A stretch of 64,000 nucleotides of DNA from Myxococcales bacterium UBA1660 (GTDB lineage Bacteria > Myxococcota_A > Polyangia > Polyangiales > Houyiibacteriaceae), in contig DCLA01000086.1 of assembly GCA_002320815.1 (NCBI GenBank), positions 1 to 64,000 on the forward strand, given 5' to 3'. This document shows, in pieces, positions 17,636 through 26,569 of this stretch (position 1 is its first letter; each line of letters begins with the position of its first letter). Under the pieces are notes generated by a model. That model searched no databases. It was not told the DNA's origin and saw only the letters and a list, made by a program, of their open reading frames with translations. The position numbers were made by a program, and so were the translations under genes.

Positions 17636-19675
17636 ATGACTCACACGACCAACATGCGCTCGAAGATCACGCTGATCGGCTTGCTCGTCTTCGCCTTCTC
17701 CTTCTCCACGGGATGCGGCGACGACGACGGCCGGATGATGACGCCCGACGGGGCGGTCCGGCGTCCGGACGACGATGGCGACACCATCTCGAACCAGGAC
17801 GAGGGATCGACCTCGAACGTCGACACCGACGGTGACGGCACCCCCGACTACCTGGATGCCGACTCGGACAACGACGGCATCTTCGACGTCGAGGAAGCCG
17901 GCGACGCCGACACCAACACGCCGCCCGTCGACTCCGACGCCGACGGCGTGCCGGACTTCCAGGACTTCGACTCCGACAACAACGGCATCCCCGACGCCCG
18001 CGAGTTCTTCGGCGACACCGACGGCGACGGCATCCTGGACTTCGCCGACGAGGACGACGACAACGACGGCCTCCGCGACGAAGAAGAGCTCCAGGGGCGC
18101 TTCGACTTCCCCCGCGACATCGACGACGACGGCATCCCCGACTTCAAGGATCCCGACTCGGACAACGACACCATCCTCGATGGCACCGAAGGCCGCCGCG
18201 ACACCGACGGTGACGGCGTGCCCGACCTCGAGGATTTCGACAGCGACAACGACGGCCTGACGGACCTCGAAGAGGCCGGCGACTCCGACCTCTTCAGCCC
18301 GCCCGTCGACACCGACGGCGACCGGATCCCCGACTACCGGGACCGGGACTCGGACAACGACGGTCTCTCGGACCAGCTCGAGGTCGAGGCCGGCACCGAC
18401 CCGCGCCTGGCCGACACCGACGAAGACGGCGTCAGCGACCTCATCGAGGTCGGCGCCGGGACCAACGCCCGCGACCCGGAGGACAACCCCCGGGCAAACG
18501 GCGACTTCGTCTTCGTGGTGCCCTTCGAGGAGCCGGCTCGCCCGGCGCGAGACACGCTGAGCTTCCGGACGAACGTCCAGCTCGCCGACGTCTACTTCCT
18601 CTGGGACACCACCGGCTCGATGGACGCGGAGATCAACAACACCCGCGACCGCTACGAGGAGATCGTCACTCGTCTCACCTGCGAGGACTACGGCGTCGCC
18701 TGCTCCTCCAACGGTGACTGCGAGCTCGCCGGGCCCGACGCCATCTGCAGCACCAGCGGCCGCTGCATCGAGGACCCGGAGACCGCGTTCTGCGTCGCCG
18801 ACCTCTGGACCGGCGTCGGCTCCTATCAGGACGGCGGTGAGCACGCGAACCGCATCAGCCTGCAGCCCCTGCCCTCGGCCACCCAGATGGCCTTCCCGAC
18901 CGACGCCGACCTCGGCGGCGGCTCCGAGGCCCTCTTCGAGAGCATCGCCTGCACCGCGAACCCCACCTGGTGCCCCGCGGGCGCCGGCTGCACCCCGGGC
19001 GGCGTCGGCTGCCCGAGCTTCCGCACCGACGCCATCCGACTCCTCGTGGCCATCACCGACGAGCCGGACGGCTGCTCCAGCTGTTCGCCGGACACCGCCT
19101 TCGAGACCGGGCGCATCGTCCGCGACGCGGGCATCACCTTCGCCGGAATCAAGGCCGGCGGCACCGACGCGGCGCTCCAGGAGCTCCAGGACGTCGCCGT
19201 CGCCGCCGAGTCCTACACCGCCACGGGAGCTCCCCTGGTCTTCGAGGCGCCCGACGCCTCCGACGACCCGGAGCCCCTCATCCAGGGCGTCGTCGACGCG
19301 GTCAACGAGATCGTCCGCAACGTCGGTCTCTACGTGACCATCGACCAGCAGGACGCCCCGGGTGACTCCGGCAACTCCCTGCAGTTCATCGAGCGGCTCG
19401 AGACCAACATCAGCCGCGCCGACTGCGCCCTGGTGGACGAGCTGGCCGACGTGAACCCGCGCGACGGGTACACCGAGACCTTCCCCGACCTGCTCCCCGG
19501 CAAGCGTGTCTGCTGGGACCTCGTGGTGCGACCCAACCGGACCGTGCCTCCCACGGCGGAGCCGCAGCTCTTCGTCGCGAACCTCATCGTGACGGGCAAC
19601 GGGTCCCCGCTGGACCGGCGCCAGGTCTTCTTCCTGGTCCCGCCGGACCCGGACCTCGACACCAACATCGACTGA
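17636..19675 (+). CDS. Thrombospondin-3 repeat / VWA-domain lipoprotein
   Basis: 679 residues. The signal peptide ends S-T-G-C, giving a third mature C-G-D-D-D start. Residues about 45-285 are tandem thrombospondin type 3 Ca2+-binding repeats (D-x-D-G-D-G-x-P-D and D-S-D-N-D-G units). A von Willebrand factor A-like domain follows (about 318-560) with a MIDAS-like D-T-T-G-S-M motif and a Cys-rich insert. The last 110 residues form a small beta domain. This resembles calcium-stiffened stalks that display an adhesive head. The start at 17636 lies 4 bases after the previous stop, so it is co-translated; M-R-S-K at 17654 is an alternative start closer to the signal peptide. Confidence 0.88.
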   Translation: MTHTTNMRSKITLIGLLVFAFSFSTGCGDDDGRMMTPDGAVRRPDDDGDTISNQDEGSTSNVDTDGDGTPDYLDADSDNDGIFDVEEAGDADTNTPPVDSDADGVPDFQDFDSDNNGIPDAREFFGDTDGDGILDFADEDDDNDGLRDEEELQGRFDFPRDIDDDGIPDFKDPDSDNDTILDGTEGRRDTDGDGVPDLEDFDSDNDGLTDLEEAGDSDLFSPPVDTDGDRIPDYRDRDSDNDGLSDQLEVEAGTDPRLADTDEDGVSDLIEVGAGTNARDPEDNPRANGDFVFVVPFEEPARPARDTLSFRTNVQLADVYFLWDTTGSMDAEINNTRDRYEEIVTRLTCEDYGVACSSNGDCELAGPDAICSTSGRCIEDPETAFCVADLWTGVGSYQDGGEHANRISLQPLPSATQMAFPTDADLGGGSEALFESIACTANPTWCPAGAGCTPGGVGCPSFRTDAIRLLVAITDEPDGCSSCSPDTAFETGRIVRDAGITFAGIKAGGTDAALQELQDVAVAAESYTATGAPLVFEAPDASDDPEPLIQGVVDAVNEIVRNVGLYVTIDQQDAPGDSGNSLQFIERLETNISRADCALVDELADVNPRDGYTETFPDLLPGKRVCWDLVVRPNRTVPPTAEPQLFVANLIVTGNGSPLDRRQVFFLVPPDPDLDTNID

Positions 19676-19691
19676 GCAACCGCTCGACACT

Positions 19692-19731
19692 GGCGAACGC
19701 CGCGCCCGGGACACCGGGGGCGGCGTTCGCC
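19692..19731. terminator. Hairpin between convergent operons
   Basis: A perfect 12-bp stem (19692-19703 with 19720-19731) contains an inner 5-bp stem and a GACA loop. It lies 16 bases after the lipoprotein operon and 37 bases beyond the convergent patatin stop. There is no good T tract on either strand, but the position and stability suggest a bidirectional terminator. Confidence 0.6.
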
Positions 19732-19768
19732 GTTGGGGAGCCCATGCGGGCTCGTTGTCAGCGTCCGG

Positions 19769-21010
19769 CTACTCCGCGTCGGGGAGCGGGTCGGCGTCGC
19801 CGTAGAGGAAGGCCTCGAGCTCGTCCTTGCGCTTCTTGGCGTCGGCGCGGCCCAGGGCGATCAGCTCTCGGGCGTAGGAGCCGTCGAAGAGGAGGTAGCT
19901 GGCCAAGTCGGCGTCGCCGCCTTCGCCCACGTCGAGGAGCTTCAGGAACTGGCGACCCAGGGTGGCGCCGAAGCGCAGCCGGTTCCGGTTCAGGTGGTCC
20001 GAGGCGATGTGCCCGAGGTCCACGCTGGGGTGGATGCTGAAGGCCTGGAGGATCCGGCGCGCCGGCTCCCCGCGCTCGGCGGCCACCGCATTCATCTTGT
20101 CGATGAACTCGTCGCCGAAGGCGGCGATGCCGTCCTGGAGCAGTCCGTTGACCTTGTGGAGCTCGAGGAGGTCGGCGTTCAGGTGGTCGATGAGGAAGGC
20201 GTTCAGGACCTTGCCGAGGAGGAAGGGCGCCCCCGGGAAGAGCCCCGGGGTGAGCCCCGCCAGGCCGTCGCCGTGGGGGTCCGAGCAGCCGACCACGAAG
20301 AGCCGGTCGGCGCCCAGGTGGATCGCGGGCGCCAGCGGCGTGTTGAGCCGGAGACCCCCGTCGCAGTGCAGGTGCTGGTTGATGGGGATGGGCGCGAAGA
20401 TCAGCGGGATGGCCGCCGAGGCCAGCACGTGGGCCGGGCCGATGCGCTGGCCGCGGATCTGCACCTGGGGGCTGAAGGGCGCCGGCAGCGGCAGGTCCCG
20501 GCGCTGGTCGATGAAGACCGTGGGCTGCCCGGTGGCGACCTTGGTGGCGGAGACGCTCAGGGCGTCCAGGTGGCCGCGGCGGATGTTGCGCGCCAGGCGG
20601 CGCCAGTCGATGCCCTCGCCCACGAGCTGCACCAGCGGCGTCGCGTCGAAGATGCCGGTGGCGCGCCGCCCGCCGAGGAGGACCCGATGGAGCGCGACGG
20701 CCTGGCGGACCCCGAAGGTGATCACGTCCGCGAGCTGCAGCTCCGACCAGAGGGTCTCCAGCTTGGCCACGCCGCGGGCCACGTCGTCGGCGGCGGAGGC
20801 CAGGAAGGCCCCGTTGACCGCGCCCACGCTGGTGCCGGCGATGACGCGGACGGGCGGCGGGTGGCCCACCCGTTTGACGATGTCCCCGAAGGCGTAGGTG
20901 AGGACCCCGACCTCGTAGGCGCCCCGGGACCCGCCGCCGGAGAGCACCACGCCCAGCTTGGACCCCGGGCTGGGCGGCGGGGGGAAGGAGCTCTGGTCGG
21001 GCAGCCTCAT
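19769..21010 (-). CDS. Patatin-like phospholipase
   Basis: 413 residues. The hallmarks of bacterial patatins are intact: the oxyanion loop G-G-G-S-R-G (25-30), the nucleophile elbow G-T-S-V-G with Ser 61, and the catalytic D-G dyad with Asp 217. The enzyme should hydrolyse acyl chains of phospholipids. There is no signal peptide, so it is probably cytoplasmic or membrane-associated from inside. Its ATG at 21010 overlaps the stop of the large kinase gene by 4 bases (ATGA), so the two are translationally coupled. This suggests the lipase is an output of that sensor; the functional link is inference. Confidence 0.92.
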   Translation of the reverse strand: MRLPDQSSFPPPPSPGSKLGVVLSGGGSRGAYEVGVLTYAFGDIVKRVGHPPPVRVIAGTSVGAVNGAFLASAADDVARGVAKLETLWSELQLADVITFGVRQAVALHRVLLGGRRATGIFDATPLVQLVGEGIDWRRLARNIRRGHLDALSVSATKVATGQPTVFIDQRRDLPLPAPFSPQVQIRGQRIGPAHVLASAAIPLIFAPIPINQHLHCDGGLRLNTPLAPAIHLGADRLFVVGCSDPHGDGLAGLTPGLFPGAPFLLGKVLNAFLIDHLNADLLELHKVNGLLQDGIAAFGDEFIDKMNAVAAERGEPARRILQAFSIHPSVDLGHIASDHLNRNRLRFGATLGRQFLKLLDVGEGGDADLASYLLFDGSYARELIALGRADAKKRKDELEAFLYGDADPLPDAE

Positions 21011-24000
21011 GCGCGCAGGATGGCCCGGGCGTCGCTGGTGGTCAGGAAACGTTCCCGGATGGCTTCGCTGCGGATGGCTTCTGCCTTGGCGCGGAGCACG
21101 GCTTCGGCCTTCTCGTGGGCGTCCCGGGCCTCGTCCTCGGTGCCGTAGACGTCGAGGGCCTCCGCCACCAGGAGCCAGAGTCGCTCGGCCCGCTCCACGG
21201 TCGCGCCCTCGTGGAGGCGGCTGACCACCTCCCGCGCGACGCTGGCCGCGTCGGGGTCTTCGCTGGCGGCCTTCACCGCGGCGAGGCGGGCGAGGGCGTG
21301 GAGCTCGAAGCCGACCAACCCCTCGCGACGTGCGGCCTCGATGGTGGCCCGGCAGGCCTCGGCGGCCCGGCCCCAGCGGCGGCTGGCGTGCTCGAGCTGG
21401 GCCCGGACCAGCCGCTCCCGGGCGATCTCGTAGTGGCTGCCGAGCCGCGCGGCGATGCGCTTGGCCTGGTCCAGGGGCACCGCCGCGGCGCTGGGCTCCT
21501 CGCCCTTCTCCAGCATCATCTCGGCGATGGCGGAGAGCGCGTCGCAGCGGCCAGCGCGATCGTCGACCGCCTCGAAGACGTCCAGGGCCCGCTGCACGAA
21601 GGCCAGGCCGGCCTCCTGGTCGCCCAGGGTGTCGTAGAGCTGACCCACGTTGCTCAGCTTGCGGCCCAGCCGGAGCCGGTCGCCGGTCTCGCGGTCGATG
21701 TGGATCGACGCGCGGAAGACCACGATGGCGTCCTCGTAGAGCCCGTTGGCCGTGAGGGCGACCCCCAGGGAGCTGAGCGCGAAGGCCTCGCTCCGCCGGA
21801 TGCCCAGCCGCCGGAAGATGACGATGGCCTCGGAGTAGGCGGTGAAGGCCTCCTCGGCGCGGCCGGCGCGGCGGAGGAGGATGCCCTTCTGGATGAGCAC
21901 GTGGGCCCGCTTGTCGAAGAGCTCCCGGCTCGTCCCGGCGCGGTCCAGGGCCTCCTCGCAGGCCTCCAGGGCCGCGGCGGGATCTCCCTGGTTGCGGGCG
22001 AGCTCGGCGCGGAGCCGCAGCGCGTCGAGCTCCAGGGAGCGATCCCCGCTCGCGTGGGCGGCTTCGATCGCGTCCGGGAGGATCTCGTCGACGGCGTCGT
22101 AGCGGGCGGCGTCGAGCTCGAAGCGCGCCAAGCGGAGCAGCGCGGTGGCCCGGCGCCGCGGCCCGCCGTGGCGGCGCGCGATGGTGCGCATGGCCTCCAG
22201 CTCGATGGCCTGTTCGTTGGGGCGGCCGAGGAAGCGGAGGATCTGCTCGCGGCCGGCGTGGGCGCGGAAGCGGGAGTCGTAGTCGTCGGGCGCCAGGAGC
22301 TGGAGGGAGCGTCCGAAGAAGCGCAGCGCCTCTCGGTTGGAGTAGACGGCGCGGGCGGCGTCGGCGGCCTCGAGGTAGGCCCGGGCCGCCGCGGCCCGCT
22401 CGCCGGCCTGCTCCAGGTGGCGCGCGATGCGACCCGGCGCCGCCGGGCGCTCGCCATCGTGGAGGTGCTGGGCGATCCGGCGGTGCATCCGGATGCGGTC
22501 GTCGATGTCGGCGCCCTCGTAGGCCACCTGGCGGATCACCGCGCTGGCGAAGTCGAGCACCCCCCCGGGGCGCTCCTGGACCAACCCGCGGTCGATGAGA
22601 CCGCCGACGGCTTCGTCGAGCTCCAGCCCGGCGAGCTGACCCAGCTCGTTCTGCCGGAGACCCTTGCCGGCCACCGAGAGCCAGCGGAGCGCCAGGCGCT
22701 CGCGGTCGTCGAGCTCGTCGAGGCGCGCGGCGACGACGCCCTCCAGGGTGGTGGGGAGCTGGATGGCGACCCCCGGTCGCCGCACGACCCGGCGCTGGTC
22801 CCCGCGGTCGGCGACCTCGACGGCGCCCCGCTCGAGGAGCGCGTCCACCAGCTCGTTGACGAAGAAGGGGTTCCCCGAGGCCCGGGTCATGATGGCGGCC
22901 ACCACGTCTTCGGGGACCTCGGCGTCGAAGCGCTCGGCGATCAGCGCGCGGGTGGACTCCTCGCCCAGGCCGCGGAGCTCGAACTGGGGCATCCCGCGCA
23001 GGAGCGGCTGCAGGCGCTCCTCGGGCCGGGTGCTCATCAGGACCAGGCAGGGCACCTCGTAGCTCCGCTGCCGCATCGCGCCGAGGAGCTCCAGGGACGG
23101 GGTGTCGCCCCACTGGAGGTTGTCGATCCAGATGACCAGCGGGTGCTCCTTGGTCATCCCGGCTACGAGGAGCTCCAAGCCCCGGGTGACCAGGCGGACG
23201 TCGCCCTCGCCGCCCTCGTTGGCCAGACCCAGGAGCGGCCGGAGGCGCTCGCCGGCCAGGCGCGCCATCTCGCCCGGGAGCACCCGCTTCAGCAGCGCGT
23301 CGAGGAGCTCGCCGGCTTCTTCGGGGGAGGCGTCGTCGGCGATCTCGGCGGCGTCGCGGACCAGATCGGCCACCGCGGCGAAGGGCACGTCCGAGGACCC
23401 GAAGGTGCATTCGGTGCGCAGGATACGCGGCTCGGGTTCGTCCAGGGTCCCCAGGGCGGCGCCCAGGAGCGAGGTCTTGCCCACGCCGAGCTCTCCGGTG
23501 AAGCACGCGAAGATCGTCTTCTTCGTCTCCACCGCGTCTTCGTAGAGCTCGCGGACGATGCGGACTTCGTCGTCGCGGCCCACCAGGGGCAGCTCGCCGA
23601 CGGGCATCTCCGCCTGACGCTCCTCGCGGGTGCGCGCGCTCCGGAGGGCCCACGCGGTCATCGCCTGGGGCGCCGCGCCAGCCTCGGTGCGCACGTCGAC
23701 CTCGCGGGTCTCGGGCTCGAAGGCGTAGTCGCGCCGGGCCAATCGATAGACCTCGCCGGCCACCAGGACCTCGGCGGGATCGCCCACGTCGGCCAGACCC
23801 TCGGCCACCTCGATGACGGCGCCGATGGGCGAGTAGCGCAAGAGGCGCCCCTGGGCGTCGCGCACCGTGGAGACGGTGCCGCGGCTGAGCCCGAGGGACG
23901 CGGAGATCGGCGTGAGGAGGTCGGCGCTGAGGCCGCTGAGGGCCTCGACGGTGTCGGTGGCGATGCGCACCGCCTCCAGCGGGTCGTTCACCGAGGCCTT

Positions 24001-25200
24001 GCCCAGACCGACGATGAAGCGGAAGCGACCGCGCCCCGGGCCCTCGGGCCAGGAGAGGACCGCGTCGGTCTTGTAGGCGATGTCCGCCAGGACCTTGGCC
24101 ACCTCGGTGCCGGCGTCGACGCTGGCGTCGGCGCTGGTGCCCTCGCCCCGGAAGCGCCCGGCGACGACCACGACCAGTCGGCGCTCCTTGATCTCGCCGG
24201 TGCCCGCGCGGGATTGGACCGTGGCTTCGTTGCGGGTGAAGGCCCGCGCGCGCTTCAGACCCTCGGGGCTGGTCTGTTCCCGGGGCGCGATCTCGTCGAT
24301 GAAGAGCTCGAGGGCCTCGGCGTCCCAGACCTGCTCCTCGTTGTGCAGGTACTGGGCGAGGGCGCCGGCTAGGGAGCGCGCCGTCTGGTAGCGCTCCTCG
24401 CGATCGGCCGAGGTCGCCCGGCGCACGATGCGGTCCAGGGCGGCGGGGATGGTCGAGTCCACCTCGCTGGGCAGGGTCCGCTGGGCCACCCGGACGGCCT
24501 CGAGCACGTCGAGGCCCTGGCGGCCGGGGTACATCACCCGCCCCATCAGGAGCTCGGCGAAGAGGATGCCCAGCGAGTAGACGTCGCTGCGCCGGTCGAC
24601 CTTGTCGCCCCGGGCCTGCTCCGGGGACATGTAGGCGAACTTGCCCTTGATGACCCCGGTCTCCTCGGAGACCAGCCGCGCCTTGGCGATGCCGAAGTCG
24701 GCCACCTTCACCACGCCCTCGTAGGTGAGCAGCACGTTCTGGGGGCTCACGTCGCGGTGGACGATCTCCATCGGGACCCCGGAGCCGTCCTTGCGCTTGT
24801 GGGCGTAGTCGAGGCCCTTGGCGACCTCCATGATCAGGTAGGCCGCGAGCCCCGGGGGGATCTTCACGTTCTTGCGGCGGGCGGCGGTGACCAGGCGACC
24901 CAGGTCGAGGCCGTCGACGAGCTCCATCGCCAGGAGGAACTCCCCCTGGGACTGCTCGAAGGCGTAGACCTGCACGATGTTCGGGTGGTTGAGCCGCATC
25001 GCGACCTTCGCCTCGTCGACGAACATCGTGATGAACTTGCTGCTCCGGGCGAAGCTGGGCAGGACCCGCTTGAGCACGAGGAGCTTCTCGATGCCCTCGG
25101 CGCCGGTGGACTTCGCCAGGAAGACCTCGGCCATCCCGCCGGCGCCGATGCGCCGCAGGATGCGGTAGCGCCCCAACTGTTCTGGGAGGTCCTTGGCCAC
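21007..25200 (-). CDS. Giant Ser/Thr kinase - cyclase-like - ATPase - TPR sensor
   Basis: 1397 residues from the GTG at 25200 (M-A-K-D-L-P-E-Q); a TTG at 25218 would add six residues and neither has a clear ribosome site. The order is: an active Hanks kinase (about 11-285; Lys 44, HRD 148-150, DFG 168-170), a class III nucleotidyl-cyclase-like fold lacking the metal-binding aspartates (about 340-500), an AAA_16/STAND-like ATPase (Walker A G-E-L-G-V-G-K-T 569-576, then a W-I-D-N-L-Q-W Walker B-like motif), and more than 500 residues of TPR helices. This is the myxobacterial kinase-predicted-ATPase design in which ligand-sensing TPRs gate the ATPase. No membrane segment. Upstream gene of the patatin operon. 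Confidence 0.92.
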   Translation of the reverse strand: MAKDLPEQLGRYRILRRIGAGGMAEVFLAKSTGAEGIEKLLVLKRVLPSFARSSKFITMFVDEAKVAMRLNHPNIVQVYAFEQSQGEFLLAMELVDGLDLGRLVTAARRKNVKIPPGLAAYLIMEVAKGLDYAHKRKDGSGVPMEIVHRDVSPQNVLLTYEGVVKVADFGIAKARLVSEETGVIKGKFAYMSPEQARGDKVDRRSDVYSLGILFAELLMGRVMYPGRQGLDVLEAVRVAQRTLPSEVDSTIPAALDRIVRRATSADREERYQTARSLAGALAQYLHNEEQVWDAEALELFIDEIAPREQTSPEGLKRARAFTRNEATVQSRAGTGEIKERRLVVVVAGRFRGEGTSADASVDAGTEVAKVLADIAYKTDAVLSWPEGPGRGRFRFIVGLGKASVNDPLEAVRIATDTVEALSGLSADLLTPISASLGLSRGTVSTVRDAQGRLLRYSPIGAVIEVAEGLADVGDPAEVLVAGEVYRLARRDYAFEPETREVDVRTEAGAAPQAMTAWALRSARTREERQAEMPVGELPLVGRDDEVRIVRELYEDAVETKKTIFACFTGELGVGKTSLLGAALGTLDEPEPRILRTECTFGSSDVPFAAVADLVRDAAEIADDASPEEAGELLDALLKRVLPGEMARLAGERLRPLLGLANEGGEGDVRLVTRGLELLVAGMTKEHPLVIWIDNLQWGDTPSLELLGAMRQRSYEVPCLVLMSTRPEERLQPLLRGMPQFELRGLGEESTRALIAERFDAEVPEDVVAAIMTRASGNPFFVNELVDALLERGAVEVADRGDQRRVVRRPGVAIQLPTTLEGVVAARLDELDDRERLALRWLSVAGKGLRQNELGQLAGLELDEAVGGLIDRGLVQERPGGVLDFASAVIRQVAYEGADIDDRIRMHRRIAQHLHDGERPAAPGRIARHLEQAGERAAAARAYLEAADAARAVYSNREALRFFGRSLQLLAPDDYDSRFRAHAGREQILRFLGRPNEQAIELEAMRTIARRHGGPRRRATALLRLARFELDAARYDAVDEILPDAIEAAHASGDRSLELDALRLRAELARNQGDPAAALEACEEALDRAGTSRELFDKRAHVLIQKGILLRRAGRAEEAFTAYSEAIVIFRRLGIRRSEAFALSSLGVALTANGLYEDAIVVFRASIHIDRETGDRLRLGRKLSNVGQLYDTLGDQEAGLAFVQRALDVFEAVDDRAGRCDALSAIAEMMLEKGEEPSAAAVPLDQAKRIAARLGSHYEIARERLVRAQLEHASRRWGRAAEACRATIEAARREGLVGFELHALARLAAVKAASEDPDAASVAREVVSRLHEGATVERAERLWLLVAEALDVYGTEDEARDAHEKAEAVLRAKAEAIRSEAIRERFLTTSDARAILRA

Positions 25201-25320
25201 GGGCGCGCATGATGCCAAAAATTCACTTGGTTGGGGGGATCCCGCTGCATCGACGTGCTCCCACGACGTGCGGCCTCACCCGTTTTGGGTAGCCTGGACG
25301 ATTGCTCGTTACACCTTAGA

Positions 25321-25773
25321 ATGGTGACCCGCATGTCCCTCCCTGCCCGCGCGTCCGTTCTCCACGAGACGCCTTTCCACCGCCTGACCGACCACGGCAG
25401 CTACCTGGAGCTCGTCCGCTCCGCCGAGCCGTACCCCGATCTGGCGGCGCTGGAGGCGGAGTATCGCGCGCTGGTCGCGACCCAGGCCTCCTTCCGAGAG
25501 GGGCGCCGAGGGCTGCTGGTGGACCTGCGGGAGGCCAAGGGTCGCAACGATCCCGCCTTCGAGGAGACCCTGGGCCGCTGGCGCAAGCAGAGCCTCCTGG
25601 GCTTCACCCCCTTGGTGATCCTGGTGAAAAGCGCCCTCGGGAAGATGCACGTCGAGCGGCACATGCGCGCCGACGGGCTGGACGCGATGGTCTCGGACCA
25701 CGAAGAGGACGCCCGGGGTTCGTTCCGGCTCAGCGGCATCCAGCGCCGCGTGGTCCTCGAAGACCTCGAGTAG
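25321..25773 (+). CDS. Hypothetical protein, possibly SpoIIAA/STAS-like
   Basis: About 150 residues, no signal peptide or membrane helix. The middle part (about 45-125) has an alternating strand/helix pattern with a G-L-L-V-D-L-R-E segment and a later hydrophobic V-I-L-V strand. This is how small STAS or SpoIIAA-like proteins look, but the similarity is weak. The start is uncertain: ATG 25321, ATG 25333, or an upstream in-frame ATG at 25231. TAGAAT at 25317-25322 resembles a -10 box, and if used it would favour 25333. It is divergent from the giant kinase gene. Confidence 0.65.
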   Translation: MVTRMSLPARASVLHETPFHRLTDHGSYLELVRSAEPYPDLAALEAEYRALVATQASFREGRRGLLVDLREAKGRNDPAFEETLGRWRKQSLLGFTPLVILVKSALGKMHVERHMRADGLDAMVSDHEEDARGSFRLSGIQRRVVLEDLE

Positions 25774-25814
25774 CCGGCCGCCGAGCGGCCGTCATGGACA
25801 CGCGGGTGGCCCGC

Positions 25815-26519
25815 TCAGGAGCGGCCGTAGACGGGCACCAGCGCGCCGCGAGTGACCGCGTTGGCGGGCGACGCCAGGAAGACGATGGTCCGCGCGACCT
25901 CCTCGACCTTGGGCCACGCCTCGGGGTCGGCGTCGGGCATGGACTCCCGGTTGGCCGCGGTGTCCATCACCGAAGGCACCACCGCGTTGACCCAGATGCG
26001 GCGCCCGGCGAGCTCCTCGGCGAGCCCCTGGGTCAGGGCGGCCACGGCGGCCTTGGTCGCGGCATAGGTGACCAGGTCGGCGGTGGGGACCAACGCCGGC
26101 TTGGCGGCCACGTTGACGATGCGGCCGCCGTCGTCGCCCATGCGGCGCGCCGCTTCGCGGCAGCAGAGCCAGGTGGTGCGCAGGTTCATGGCGATCATCC
26201 GGTCCAGGTCGGCGAGCTCCGCGCCGACCAAGGGGCCCCAGACGAACCCCCCGGCGAGATGGATGCTGGCCCAGGGCGCGGCGCCGACCCCGTCGTAGAA
26301 GTCGCCGACCGAGGTCTCGTCGGTGAGATCGACGCCCGCGGTGACTCGGACCCCGCGCTCGGCCCAGGGCGCCAAGCGCGCGGCGTCGGAGTCGCCGTGC
26401 GCGGGGACGTGGACCTCCGCGCCCCCCTCCAGGAGGGCCTCACACACCGCCAGGCCCAGGGCCCCACCGCCGCCGGTGACGATCACCGGCCACTGCTCGA
26501 AGGAGTTCGCGTCGCTCAC
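25815..26519 (-). CDS. Short-chain dehydrogenase/reductase (SDR)
   Basis: 234 residues, a normal length for a classical SDR. The NAD(P)-binding motif T-G-G-G-G-A-L-G is at 15-22, an N-V-A-A strand at 136-139, and the Y-x-x-x-K catalytic pair at Tyr 152/Lys 156. The catalytic Ser expected 13 residues before the Tyr is Ala 139, so activity may be altered or lost. Likely cytoplasmic; the substrate cannot be deduced. GTG start at 26519. It is convergent with the STAS-like gene and divergent from the lipase gene 50 bases away. Confidence 0.88.
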   Translation of the reverse strand: MSDANSFEQWPVIVTGGGGALGLAVCEALLEGGAEVHVPAHGDSDAARLAPWAERGVRVTAGVDLTDETSVGDFYDGVGAAPWASIHLAGGFVWGPLVGAELADLDRMIAMNLRTTWLCCREAARRMGDDGGRIVNVAAKPALVPTADLVTYAATKAAVAALTQGLAEELAGRRIWVNAVVPSVMDTAANRESMPDADPEAWPKVEEVARTIVFLASPANAVTRGALVPVYGRS

Positions 26520-26569
26520 GGGCCGGAGGGTGCCACACGCGAGACTCGACGGGGGAGGGCGCGGGCCCC

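Noticed and set aside
25210..25212. ATG as start of the giant kinase
   Set aside because: It is out of frame with the kinase domain; only the GTG at 25200 or the TTG at 25218 fit.
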